Source of the DNA: Aquatica leii | Lineage: Eukaryota > Arthropoda > Insecta > Coleoptera > Lampyridae | Reading direction: 5' to 3' | DNA length: 64,000 bases | Assembly (NCBI GenBank): GCA_035610365.1 | Contig: CM069436.1 | Coordinates: 60,775,505 to 60,839,504, forward strand | Part shown: piece after piece, positions 31,801 to 42,552 of the stretch | Layout: each line of letters opens with the position of its first letter | How positions within the stretch are numbered: position 1 is the stretch's first letter | Made by a program: the position numbers and the translations under genes | Notes under the pieces: generated by a model | Database searches by the model: none | Seen by the model: only the letters and a program-made list of their open reading frames with translations | Told to the model about the DNA's origin: nothing

Positions 31801-34743
31801 ATATTTTTCCGAAAGAAATAAAGAACACAAAAAGATTAATCATGTTTAACGACAGAAGAAATTGTCATTACCATATCTTCTACAATCAATAAATTGATGC
31901 AAATGTTTATAATTCAGGAATGTCAACAACGATTTATTTTTAGATGTCTTGAGAAGTTGTTGTTTTCGGCGCAGATTTGTGACATTTCACGAAATTGACA
32001 TTACTGATATAAAATTATTTCACTGTTGTTCTTTTCATAGAGGTTGTTATCCTTCAAAATGCTGCAATAATCGTCTTTTATTAATAGACTGTATTGGTCA
32101 TCGGAATAAAATATTATAGGCGATGTCAAAAATGTGTTGTGTAGACTGTTAAACTAAATTCTTGTTATATAATGTATTTATATATGCAGATGAAAACTCT
32201 AAATTTTGATTATTTTATTTATTCTTTATTATAAGATATGATTCAACTTGTGTTATTATTTATCTCTTAAAGTGCCGAAAAAACGTTTAAAAGGATTTTT
32301 CTTCGGCCGTTTCGTAGGAGCTGACATCTTTTTCGTCGATGAAAAATGTAATTGAAGCATGCGTTAATATAGATATAAGTAAGCTGCTACAAATTGAATG
32401 TCTTTAAAAGTACTCAAGAGGTTTGCTATACTACCAGGAAAGGTACACAAACTCATAGAAAACGCAAAAAAGAAAAATATTAACATCTGCTACGTACAAA
32501 AATGATTAAAAAAAATATAAGCAACCCAAAAAAAACATTGCAAAAAGAAATCAAAAGAAAACAGTGTCTGTGAGGATAGTACGATATTTCACAAATTACT
32601 AAGCTTTAATAACACTTTTCATAGTTCTACAGTTTCTGATATTCCGACATTTATTGAAAATGTGTCGTACTAAAATTTTTTGCAGTTAGCTTTTAACAGA
32701 TCTACAAGAGTTCTAATGCTTTTGAAACATTTTTACATTTAAGTTCCAATTGTTTACGATTTTTAAATAATTTTCGAAGAATTACGTTTCGTGCTCAAAC
32801 CCAGTGGCATACCAAGAGTAGAAGCTCAGTATAAATCTATTATAGAACTGCAAAAAATTCATAAGCACGACACATTTTCACTAAATGTGTTAAACGTAAA
32901 ATATTGATTCGAAATTGTACATCGATTCTTAACTTGAGTACTTGAGACATAGATGAGTGGCCACAATATGTTTAAAGTAAGCACAGTTATTTGCACAAAA
33001 ATATATTATTTAATAGAATTTATTAAAAAAATTATCATTACTAATAAACTCAATTTTGTTTAAAAATTGTCTTCTTTAATTCAGGAGAGCACAATAGATA
33101 CTCGAAAGACTAAAAATGTTTGTGCAATTATGTCCTACCGATATAAATCATACCCCATATTATTGAGAATGAAACTGCCTGCCCTTTCCCAATAATTTTG
33201 TAGTTGAGTTGTAACCAACGTTTTCTAAATACATTACATTGTACGCTTTCTTCTTAAAAGCACTGTACATATGTAGATACTTTACGTGCGTGTACTCTTT
33301 AAAAAGTATATTTTAAATCCCACCCAAACACATGTAGCCAATAAGATTATATTTATGAATGCAGACGCGGAAAATATCATTTCCCGCAAATAAATTTAAT
33401 TAAAACTGGGAAAATCGAAAAAAGATTTTGAACTCTGAAATTATGTGTTATTCCCAAGTTGTAACAAATTATTACAAATGTGTGTTTCAAGGCCTCGCGC
33501 GACATTAATTCAGAAACTATACCTGGACAGACGCCAAGCACAATTTCTTGTGCCAATAATGTACAAATTTACGACTGGCAATAACGTAAGAATTCGAAAG
33601 TGAACCTTGATTAGAAAAAAGAAGCAACACTTACTGCGTGTCCTGTTTTTGTTTCTTGTATAAATTTATACCAGTAGCCGCTTAAACAACACGGCAATTT
33701 ATCTTCGCAACACTTATGCCTATCAACAGCGCTTTTCTTATCATTTACCGTCATATTTCTAAGTTTGGCTTGGTCCATTAAAGAATAAGCAACTGTGCGC
33801 CATTGTTCCTCGTATATTATCGAGAACTGATTCCATCCATAATAACTTAGAAGGGATATCACAGATTTTGTCACCTAGTTACATAGTTATTAAGTTTTGT
33901 TTAAAGAACTTAGTAAATACATACTTGTGTGTCGGGTGGTTCGGTCCTGGCAAACGTAGGTATATGTGATGCCTTATAATCGGAACATTTCTAAAAAGAA
34001 AGCCATTTAATGATAGCGTTTGAGTGTTATTATACACTAACATAACTAATCATTGGGATGTTTCTAGATTGAGCGACTATTGCCTCAACGTGACATGAAC
34101 CTTCTGGTCCAAAAAATACAGCTACACCATCACAGATCATGTCAGTCATAGCACGCGTTGCCAGAACAGTGTCGCCTCTGGTATCATTCCACCTTAACAC
34201 TAACGTCACGTTTGGTAAAATTGTAGGATCATTGTTAATCTATAGACAGCAAACTTTAGCACAAACACTGCTAGTCGAAAAACTCACCTCTTCGAGTGCC
34301 ATAGTAAGCGCTCCGGAAACTGCCAAGCCTTGCCTTTCTTTAAGTTCACCTCTAGCTGCTGTGAGGTATCCAACTGTAAGCTTCTTATGCTTATACAGAA
34401 CATCTTTTTGCAAGCTCCTACTAGTTGGCATTTTCTCAGTTCCGAATTTCGACTTACTCGTGTAATAAACGTCCGGGTACGTATTATTGTTAGCAATATA
34501 GTTGGAATAATTAGCAATTGGATCCATACTATACTTATTCTTATTAGATATAGAATTACTTGAATAACTTGCTTTGCTGGTCGAGCTGGTTGGTTTCGAA
34601 TTAAAAGAATACACAGAATTTGAATTGATGGCGGTAGAAAGTGTCTGTTGTAAAGGATCATCTTCGATTGTTGGTTTGGAAAAATTTGCTTTGGCTATGA
34701 AAGGAAGCAACAGCGCGACCAGCAGGACCAGGCCGAGGCGCAT
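17820..34743 (-). CDS. Gyc76C: Receptor guanylyl cyclase, Gyc76C-like
   Basis: This single-pass membrane receptor makes cGMP from GTP. Eighteen coding exons span ~17 kb; details are in the three block entries that follow. All joins are GT-AG and phases agree everywhere except between the exons ending at 33635 and starting at 26813. Order: signal peptide, ANF-receptor-like ectodomain, one membrane helix, kinase-homology domain, coiled coil, class III cyclase domain, ~290-residue tail. Ectodomain phrases such as [20 protein letters not shown] and [15 protein letters not shown] resemble what I know of Gyc76C rather than Gyc32E, and the long tail with a PDZ ligand also fits. In Drosophila, Gyc76C acts in axon guidance and epithelial and muscle development; that role here is inference. 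The 5' UTR continues upstream through an acceptor at 34780. Plus-strand TTTATT at 17437 could be the poly-A signal. Confidence 0.88.
20490..21545 (-). other. Gyc76C: Gyc76C kinase-homology (pseudokinase) exon block
   Basis: Exons are 21545-21279, 21227-21156, 21103-20938, 20884-20735 and 20685-20490, all phase-consistent. The domain keeps a VAIK-like Lys ([10 protein letters not shown]), the alpha-C Glu region ([13 protein letters not shown]), and DFG (ITDFGLAEM). The catalytic loop is [11 protein letters not shown] in place of HRDLKxxN, so the catalytic Asp is absent, as expected for receptor cyclases, where the domain regulates rather than phosphorylates. The C-lobe motifs FWKAPEIL and [13 protein letters not shown] are intact. 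The intron between this block and the membrane exon (25690-21546) carries a Penelope-like element and a nested hAT-type element. Confidence 0.9.
21956..22353. other. Intronic, unassigned
   Basis: This lies inside the Gyc76C intron between the pseudokinase and membrane exons, upstream of the Penelope-like fragment. No motif was recognised. Confidence 0.4.
22354..24895 (+). mobile_element. Penelope-like element (PLE) fragment, split by an inserted element
   Basis: From about 22385 the + strand reads [20 protein letters not shown], the RT palm block characteristic of Penelope-like elements, then [13 protein letters not shown], where the usual YVDDTFVVW catalytic pair is degraded. Coding resumes after 24307 with [12 protein letters not shown] and ends with [11 protein letters not shown] near 24838-24870, the GIY-YIG endonuclease motif that follows RT in canonical PLEs. 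The copy is decayed and lacks its 5' part. It sits in sense-opposite orientation in a Gyc76C intron. Confidence 0.85.
22523..24299. mobile_element. 1.78-kb non-autonomous hAT-type element with TATCTAGATA subterminal repeats
   Basis: The ends are CAGTGTTGTGCAT and its inverse ATGCACAACACTG, flanked by a perfect 8-bp target duplication GTGGCCTC (22515-22522 and 24300-24307), which fits the hAT superfamily. It interrupts the RT frame of the surrounding Penelope-like element. Both ends are packed with palindromic ATCTAGATAA/TTATCTAGATAA motifs in a ~150-bp zone (22540-22680 and 24145-24290). The ~1.4-kb interior has no open frame and no similarity I can name. Confidence 0.87.
24931..24997. repeat. 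Perfect 29-bp inverted repeat with 9-base loop
   Basis: The left arm is 24931-24959 and the right arm 24969-24997, with loop CGTGTCATA. The arms are fully complementary and contain GTCTTCCGGGTTTGGAC. TGCTCTGTATAG occurs just before it (24919-24930) and again at about 25034, so the hairpin plus ~100 bp may be an insertion with a 12-bp duplication. It directly follows the Penelope-like fragment inside a Gyc76C intron. Confidence 0.85.
27690..28455 (+). repeat. Diverged tandem duplication, period ~420-446 bp
   Basis: Two direct copies share CGATAACT..CGAACCAAAAGTC, GAAATTTGGTATGGA, AAACCGGAAGTGGGT, TTTGTATGTATGTAAA and TGCCTGCGAC. Spacing between matching points falls from 446 to 420, so indels separate the copies. 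Such 'cgataactcgaaccaaaagtc' sequence resembles non-coding tails of dispersed insect repeats. No coding capacity is seen. Confidence 0.7.
29160..30120 (+). pseudogene. Mariner-type transposase relic
   Basis: The frame reads [20 protein letters not shown], then [14 protein letters not shown], where WTDES carries the first catalytic Asp, and [14 protein letters not shown]. It is then cut by a 226-bp MITE. It resumes with [20 protein letters not shown] and [12 protein letters not shown] and degenerates through the second catalytic region to a C-terminal [11 protein letters not shown]. This is a copy of the widespread insect mariner-like family with long transposases. Several stops and frame changes make it dead. 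Confidence 0.75.
29379..29604. mobile_element. 226-bp hAT-type MITE inside the mariner relic
   Basis: It starts CAGTGGCGGCC and ends GTCACTACTG. It is flanked by a perfect 8-bp duplication ATCCACGA (29371-29378 and 29605-29612) and splits the codons for NPR in the surrounding transposase. Terminal inverted repeats are short and imperfect, but the CAGTG start and 8-bp duplication fit hAT. No coding capacity. Confidence 0.8.
30373..30620 (+). repeat. Helitron-like or similar repeat start (tentative)
   Basis: TCTATATATATAAAAATG followed by a 'GTTTGTGTACGC..CAAAAACTCAAAAAG..GATTGAGTTGAAATTT' stretch resembles the 5' starts of many insect Helitron-like repeats. No 3' CTRR end with hairpin was identified, so the extent is unknown. 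Confidence 0.3.
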
Positions 34744-34779
34744 TGCCAGCCCACGCTCTCACTGTATAATCTGGAGAAC

Positions 34780-35980
34780 CTGAAACAAAAATAAATAATA
34801 ATCACTTCGTAAATACGTTTCGTGTAAACGAACTTATAATATGAAATGATACTTGACTTGGTACTTCAACTTTTTAAGGAACGAGATAAAATTCAAGTGT
34901 TTACATTTTGTCGTTAAAGATTTTTGCAACAATAATAACATACTGATATCGTGAATTTTATCAATAAATTATGGGCGGGGATAAAATGTCGACTACGAAC
35001 AATAATTGTCATAAAGGAAGCTGCGACCACAATGCAAACAGCAATTTTCTTTTACTATTTACATTTTGCAAATGTTTGAATAAGGCGTGAATATAAAACA
35101 GTTTTTTTTTTCAATATTGTTCTTATCTACACGTTACACTCGAATCCAATGATTAGACTACAATCTGTCATTACTTAAAAAACATTTATTTACGCGTTGT
35201 TCGTAGATAAAGGTTTCTAGATAATCTGAAAAGACTTAACTTCGTCGCTTTTTGCTTATTAAAAATTCTGTATGTGACTAATTGTAAATCTAATAAACAA
35301 CAAATTTCTAGAGACTAGAAAGACTATTTCTTCTTTAAACGGAATCTCATCTTTGAAAGTTTACAACATTCAGTGTAGCAGCGTTTTTCTTAATCATGGA
35401 TTCTGTATTTTTTTGTATCTGTAAAAAAGCATCAATAAATAACTGCTCCATTATAAGAACGAGAATAATAATATTAAAAACTAAAATCCACAAAAATCAT
35501 ATTGTCTATTGTCTAACCAAAATATTGTAAAAAATCTGGCATTCACTAAAACCTACAATAAAATAAAACACCTTTTAACGAGAGGTGTCATTTTACTCAT
35601 AAAGCTTTCGCCATTTTTGAACTGTCACTCGGTTAACATATAACAATAAAACTATCATTGCGGTCACATTTAACAAGTTAAAACTACGAGGTTTTTAGAA
35701 ACGAATCGATACACAATCACACAGTGCATTGAAACTGGTAAAATGCATTACAAAATGGTAAAAATATCGCCGAGACCTGAAATTCGTACTATTTTTGATC
35801 ATTATTAAATGACCTCTCGCAAGACTATAGTAAATAATAAACTGGAACGTTTTAGAAGTTAGTAGTGTCAAAACTCCAACTCGTGCTCAAAATTAAGAAT
35901 ATCACAAGTCAGTTTGCACACAGGTTTATAAGCTGCAGTAGACACAAAAATTAAAGCACAACGCTGTACATTCGCTGATT
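34780..35980. other. Upstream of Gyc76C coding start; no feature recognised
   Basis: An acceptor TTTGTTTCAG|G on the minus strand at 34780 shows that the 5' UTR continues in an upstream exon. I cannot place that exon or a promoter in this AT-rich sequence. Confidence 0.45.
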
Positions 35981-35984
35981 AGGT

Positions 35985-36350
35985 GCTGGAAATGCATTAA
36001 CAAGATCATGATTTTTTAAACAAAATTCTAAATAATGAGACTCATGTTGATCTTTCTGGGTGGGTAAAAGGCAGCACTGTCACATCTGGAGCTCTAAAAT
36101 CCTAAGAAAAATAGTCGCACAGCATTTCGAACCATAACACGTAACAGTTTGGTGTGACTTTTGGACGGTGTAATAAAAAATGCTGATGGTTCGACCATTA
36201 CAGTAAATGAATGCGCAATTCCGAACAATGTTTACTGATTTCCTTCGACTTGAAATTGAGGCTATGAATGTGAGTAACGATTTTTTTTCACAGAACGGCG
36301 TCACCTGCCTCGTGAAACAATGGCTCGCAATATATTTATTTCAAGCTAGT
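35985..36350 (+). pseudogene. Mariner-type transposase relic
   Basis: The + strand reads DFLNKILNNETHVDLSGWV (compare FSDEAHFHLGGYV, catalytic region 1), then FGVTFGR / NADGSTITVNE and TMFTDFLRLEIEAMNV, matching the 'GPYFFENDAG.TVTVNGERYR.M..DFL.PE' stretch of insect mariner-like transposases, then a degraded TARETMA-like end. Frames change several times. Ends not found. Confidence 0.6.
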
Positions 36351-36359
36351 TAAAAACAA

Positions 36360-39300
36360 AACCTACGCCAATACTATAGCAACGATTTAAGCACTTAAAG
36401 ACAATATTACAAACAACTTAATAACCAATACAACAAAATTTATTGGGCAAAAACGATAAGCAAACCCTTTCAGGTACATTTTGAACACCAAACAAACATC
36501 GCCTGATCAATAACAAAGCCAAGAACTCAATAGAATAAAATTGCTAAATAGACGTATCAGAAACTACGCATTGGCATCAATCCTTATTAGCTTCACCAGG
36601 ATATTAACAAAAGTGCTAGAAAACAAAAAAAGTCTAGCAGCTTTTTGGATTAGACAATAACCTTGAAAAAGAGGTTGTAAACAAACCTTGTAAAAAAACT
36701 TACTAAAAATCAATAAGTTTGATTAAGACCTAACTGTATCACTTGTGTCAAGGAATGAACAACACGAATCGGTGGAGACAATAGCAAGCTAAGCATAATA
36801 ATAAACCATTAAGCTAAAGTGTCTACAGAACCAGAAAGTAGACAGATCTTAAAAACAAAATGCAATACTATCTATAGTCTATTCATTTTCAAGAGAGTGA
36901 ATGTTAACACGTGTACATCAGCTTCTTTTAATTCGATTAACTGCTGCTGCGGCGACACTGAAATAGCAAGATCTGTAAAAAGTAAAATTTTATTTCTGAG
37001 TAAAACGTGTTTCTATTTATTTGTGTACTTATAGACTTTTGTATTTTAAAAAGAAAATATTTGTTACCGATAGCCCACCTAAAAGAAATACAATGCATGA
37101 CAATGTTCCTACTAGACAATGCAATCAGTACTATAAAATCCTATATATGTAAATGTTTAGATACACTTTCTCTTGAAACTGAATAGACTATAGCTTGAAA
37201 CCTACATAGTAGAACTGGTTAAAAGCTTATTTTTAATCGAATTAACAAGTATGAAAAAATCTAAACCAATATCACACAAATCAAAATAATAAAATCTGTA
37301 ATTACATTTATATAGTACTCAATAGACTTAAAACGAATCGAAAATCAGCTTCAAAATAAATTTTAAGAAGAAAAATGTAAACACTACCAAAAATGAAAAT
37401 AGACAAAATCAAAAAAAGTACAAAATAGAAAATTCATTTTAGGAAAAAACGTATTAGGTAGGTACGAAATCTAGTGAGAGAGAAAATACTTTCGAAATTC
37501 AAATTAATAAAAAAAAAAAAAGAAAAAAAGATAGGATTTAGAGAATACTACAAAAAATGTTTTTTTAATCAAAACTTAATACCATACTAATGCATTTACA
37601 AATAAATCATTCAAAGCTGAAAACATCGCTGTTAAAGTCCACTTGATAAAGGTTAACGAAGCAGTTCCATAATGATAATCTATATAAGATAATACCGTGT
37701 TGTAGTATAATAGTAGTACGTTTTAAAAACAATAACTCAATAATTGGTGTAGGTACGCGCTATTGTTTATAATTTGCAACGTACGATACAACTCTTATTA
37801 AAATGAATGAAATTCTTCAAAGGTAGCCGTTGCGGTGTCCATTAAGTAATAATTGGCGTTGTGGTCACGATCGATGATATTCATCCAATAGTGGTAAACG
37901 ACCACTGACCAAACAAAATCATGTGATTAGAGAGCTGTGCCCAAAATACCTTTTCCATGATTGTACTAATTCCTTAATGCCCAGTAAACATTGTGTATAT
38001 AAATAGCAGTTGTGGCTATTACAATTGAAACAATAAATAATTCTCTAATTATACTTTAAAATAAAAAAAATTAAAAATAGTTGGCCATGGGAACAAATGA
38101 TAAGTTATTTTTGGAACATGCCAAGGATGTATATTTAATCGCGGAAGATAAATAGACAAGCTCATTTTCTTGATTGGCAATGTATTGACTCGAAGAGAAA
38201 CAACGTCTTCAAATCAAAAAAAAAGGGTGTTTTCAAAAACTCCACTAGGTGTCGCTCTTACGTTCTTAAAAAAATCGACTTCGCATGTTGATATTCAAAT
38301 TAGTACTGGCCCAAGTACACGGTCCAACTAATTATAATGCGTATTTGAGGCGTTTGTTCATAGTTTTGCCGTTAAAGAAATTCAATGTTAGACTAATTGA
38401 TATTTATACATACAAGGTAAGTTGAAGTTCACATGGTCAGTTCTAAAAATAAACGTGGAAATGGGAAAAAACAATACAATAAAACTTAACATAAGTGAAC
38501 TGGCGGAGGAGGGGGATTGTTATTGGAAAATAACATAATATATAACATCATTTTGAAACGTACATATCAATTCTTACAATGCAGGCTATAATAATCTGTA
38601 GTGGCATGCTTCTAAAAATAGCCCAAGCCTCAGACGTAAAGACTCGAAGGCCAGTCGAATGCTTCAGGCATTAAGCATTAACTATACAAACAGTTCTTTT
38701 AATATTAAAAGTAATTTACAATAGATAATGGCAATTATCAACTTGGAAAACAAAGGAAAAGCGACACACAAAGGACGTGGCTTTACTTAATCTTTGCCCT
38801 TCCGCATTTATTATTAAATAACATTAAAAATAATACAACATCGCTTAATACACACGCGCGCACACACACCAATAAAGCAGCACCCCCGTTTCGTACAACC
38901 AAAAAATAAAAAAAATAGAACCTGTCCCGAATCGGATCCTTGACCAACACCAGATACAATACAAGAAGTCTTCAACTAAACTTCCAACACAATTATATCC
39001 GAAATTTTTAAATAACGTAATTATCACCACTACGCTAATCATATCGAAGTATTGACGTCATCACTTGGGAGTGTTTAGGTGTAGCTCAAGAAATGTATTT
39101 TGAGTTATGCTAGCCATTTTTATAACCGTTACAACTTGTCCACTTTAACAACAAACGTAAAATAGAAACGCCGAAAATTGGTTATCAAATCTATTTTTGC
39201 TAAGCACACAAAGAGCTAACATCAATTTGCACACTTATCTTATCTGTGTCTAATTACATAATATAAAGTAAATTAAGTACATTGCAAATATTCGATGCGT

Positions 39301-42300
39301 GCTTGCATGCGAACGTCTCGTTCCGTTATAAAAAAGAATCTGCGTAAAAAATTGCGCGAGAGTTTTTTTTTGCATCTTTGATTGATGAAAACATCGAACC
39401 CGGATACAGTAATCTCTCTATAATTATACATGGCACCGAGAACACTTTCTCTGTGTTTTTTTTAAATAAATTTTTATTCGAGAATCAAGTAAGATAAAAT
39501 ATTCTAATGAGATAAAGAAGAGTAAGCGTCACTGATAAGCCTGTGAAAACATAGTGAAGGTATAGTAACGCACATTTAATCGTTAATTCGAAACCAAACA
39601 TGAGGGATTAAGAGTTATTCAACATTTTTAAAATAACATTATTTGTATTTGTAGGTCAGGTTTACTTAGAATTTTTCAAAAACAAAACTTTTTTTCAAGA
39701 AGAGAATTTATATGACGAGTACGTCATTAATGTCGAGTTCCACTTTTTCTCAAATTCAATAAACAGGACAAAGCCATCATTACTTGTAAAATCAAGTTCC
39801 GGCAAAAACTTGTTAAAGAACAACCTCTTTTTATGGTTTGCAAAAAAAGTCGTATTCAAAACAAATACATATTTGTGTCGCGTTGTGTGATGCTTTGCAA
39901 GTTGGCGTTGGAATCACATGATGTGATAATTACATAACGCGATTGCAGTAACTGTAGTAAATATTTTTTTCAGGTACTAATCTTTATTCTGTGAGTGTGG
40001 ATACAGTTTAAACTATGAAGTTAGTTTAGAAGTTAGTCAATTGCTGTCCGCTTGAACAACAGGTTATCATGTCAAGAAGAAATCTCAATCTATATTCTGA
40101 GTAATTTTGGAGCGTCGTAGACGTAGTTGATTTCTTATGATCTTGTTAATCATAGATTAGCAACAGTGACAAACGGTCAAAGTCAAGTAATTTAGTGCTC
40201 AACTTGGAATTACTATACATACTATGTAGTGAAAAACTGCAAATTAGTTTTTTGGGGTAATCTTAGTGAGGTTTGAATTATTAGAAAAAGCAAACTTTCA
40301 TAGCGAGTCACTAAGTTCCGATTCTATTTTACAAGTGATACAAGTCAGGCATTTGTTCCTTAACAGTTGTATGTTCTGTTAAACCACTAATCAATGTTCT
40401 TTTGTTTAACATATGTTTATTGCGAGGTTCGATTACTTTGCTGCAGTGGTGTCTTGGTCTGTTGGTACAATTATTTTTATGTTCAGCGCAGGTTGTTGCA
40501 AACAATCATATTTTTTTTTATTGCCTTCAAAACCTCGGTAAGAAGTTTATACAGAGCTTTTAAGAGTTGCTAACTATCTAACGACATGTAAATATACTTC
40601 CTTGTGTAGAGTAGAGTAGTAGGAGTTGGTCTCATTGCTACCATATTTCCAAGCAGGTAAAAACTTTATACCTTGCTTAGTCAAAGTAGAGACTATAGAA
40701 AGTATTTGTTCTAAAAAATGTTTTTGTCTAAGAAACAGTCTCTCGCGACAAATTAATTCCTTTAAGACAGAAATGTGTCTTTCCATATTTTTTTTCTCGT
40801 GAATAGTACCATAGTTGCACAATATTTTTGAAATAAAACAGCTACGTCATTTAGTTATCCTAAGCGGAAAAACAGTATAGGAGAGAAAGAGGGTTCTCTG
40901 TCAGCCGTTGCAGATAAAAACACAACCCTTCTCCTTACCACACACTACTACACTAACTAACGCTTTTTCCACCAGTGACAATTAGCGCTCTGAAGATGAA
41001 AGTAGCAAAACGTCATTTTGATTAGGTTTACAAACGATAAAACGGCTAAGACCAAGTTCAACTCTTTGTTTTAACCCACGAGAAGAAACTTGGAACAAGC
41101 CTAAAAAATCTGGGTGTTCTATTATGACGCGGTCTAAGCCGCAAGTCGCTTATAATCTAAATATTCAAAATCGCGAAAGCTTAAAATCCTATATTAATAC
41201 CCTTGATAAAATACATATAACATGTAAGTACTATTATTCGTCTAAACTAATATAGGTAGACATTAAAAGAATAGAGTGGAAGGTAGAACGAACGCTTTAC
41301 AACAGTAAAACTACTCTATCTATATATAGAAAGAAAGAGTCCCATATATATATACCACGCGGAAAAAAGAGATGAAGAATCACTATTATACATACGTATG
41401 CAAAAACGTAAAACCCATTACTCATTCTCCATAAAAAAATAGAACGAGAGAGTTTTGAATTTACTAGAATATCAAGAAGAAGCATACTTTAATTTCTATA
41501 TGAAACCAATACGTGATTTTGTCCCCAAACAGCACAGACAAATACATAGTACAATGATTTTCTAAGAAACTAGTGTGAAATCAAGTAAAAAGTGCGGTTA
41601 TTAAGAAATCGTGAAAGGTAATGAACATACATGTAAATTAGTTGTCAGTAGTTGAATTATTTGTAATGACGCAAGCTTTTGCGTAGTCGCGTTTGTTTTT
41701 TTTATCGATCTTCCGTTTGATTACAACAACAAATTCATTATCAAGAGATTAAAAAAATCTATTATCATAGCAAACAAGAGGTGATTAGGTACACCAAAAA
41801 TAGCTATACTAATCTTCTCTATTATTAAAAAATATTATATGTTAGAAACCTCCTAGGTTAAACCCCCCTCATAAGAACTACCACCTATATTGCTAGAGAA
41901 TTTAACAATTTTGTAAGAATTCAGAAGAAAAACCATAAAAAAGAAACATTATCGCAGTAGTAAATTGAAAACACAATAAAACAAAAACTGAAGTGTTTAC
42001 CAACAGTGACTTAAAAAAATGAAATGATATAATATATCCGAGTAAAATTACACCATACGGCGTCTCTCGCATCCAAACTGTCATTTTCTTCTATTTTGCC
42101 AATCTCCTTCTTGTACGTATCTATCTAGATTTAGCTTTTGTACGTTTTCATTCCAATATAGTAAGTAGTCTCTTCCATCCATGCCACTGCCATACTCCTT
42201 CCGTCATCCCTCAGCGTACAGCCAATGTCGCCTTCATCTGCAGCAAAGTTACGATACCAACAGCTAGCTAAATTATTTAACATCTGTCTCGTTGGATATG

Positions 42301-42540
42301 CTTACTTTAAGAAAAAACGTATAACAAATATTTTTAAAGAAGGTATCAAAGAAAAGTGATTTATCGTGGCATCACAGTTTTAAGCACCACTGACAACATT
42401 TATGACAAGATTGTGAAACATAGAGTAAAAAAAGAAATTAACGAAATCGAGAAACACAGCGGAAAGACTCCTCTAATCTATATCGATTTACATAAATCTT
42501 AAAATTATGACAAATAATGATACTACACATTTCAATAAGA
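36360..42540. other. Long AT-rich intergenic stretch, nothing named
   Basis: I see no gene or clear transposon in ~6 kb. Minor items are a short CA/CG microsatellite near 38850-38870 and a TATATATA run near 41320-41355. A CTGAAGATGAA...GCAAAACGTC motif at 40992-41017 resembles a degenerate hammerhead-type core (see the hunt section). A minus-strand 82-codon frame at 40822-40574 has no recognisable motif. Confidence 0.5.
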
Positions 42541-42552
42541 ATAGATTAATTA

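Larger units (their letters stand above)
26836..33634. other. Long Gyc76C intron full of repeats
   Basis: This ~6.8-kb intron separates two ectodomain exons whose phases do not match. It contains a tandem duplication (27.7-28.45 kb), a mariner relic with a MITE (29.1-30.1 kb), a low-confidence Helitron-like start near 30373, and otherwise AT-rich sequence. A micro-exon of 3n+1 bases is expected somewhere inside; I could not place it. Confidence 0.6.
25691..34743 (-). other. Gyc76C: Gyc76C extracellular and transmembrane exon block
   Basis: Exons are 34743-34288 (signal peptide [18 protein letters not shown], then a Ser/Asn/Lys-rich spacer and the start of the ligand-binding fold), 34239-34042, 33990-33925, 33874-33635, 26813-26667, 26619-26248, 26197-26031 and 25972-25691. 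The second exon encodes [17 protein letters not shown] and [17 protein letters not shown], diagnostic of the receptor-cyclase ectodomain. Cys pairs ([11 protein letters not shown]) and several N-x-S/T sites are present. The last exon holds the membrane helix [20 protein letters not shown] followed by the basic stop-transfer YRKWK. The 33635 to 26813 junction does not keep phase: the upstream exon ends in phase 0 and the downstream exon needs one prior base. Confidence 0.87.

Noticed and set aside
32265-32331. Small basic minus-strand frame ([20 protein letters not shown]...) inside the long Gyc76C intron
   Set aside because: Only 23 codons, no splice sites that join it to the gene in phase, and no known match. 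It could be chance in AT-rich DNA.
38845-38875. CA/CG dinucleotide run
   Set aside because: Too short and imperfect to report as more than a trivial microsatellite.
40574-40822. 82-codon minus-strand frame at 40.6 kb
   Set aside because: No recognisable motif, no splice context, and normal chance length for this base composition.
41110-41200. CRISPR-like or bacterial features anywhere in the window
   Set aside because: No regularly spaced repeats, operons or Shine-Dalgarno-led genes. The window is eukaryotic, with spliced genes.
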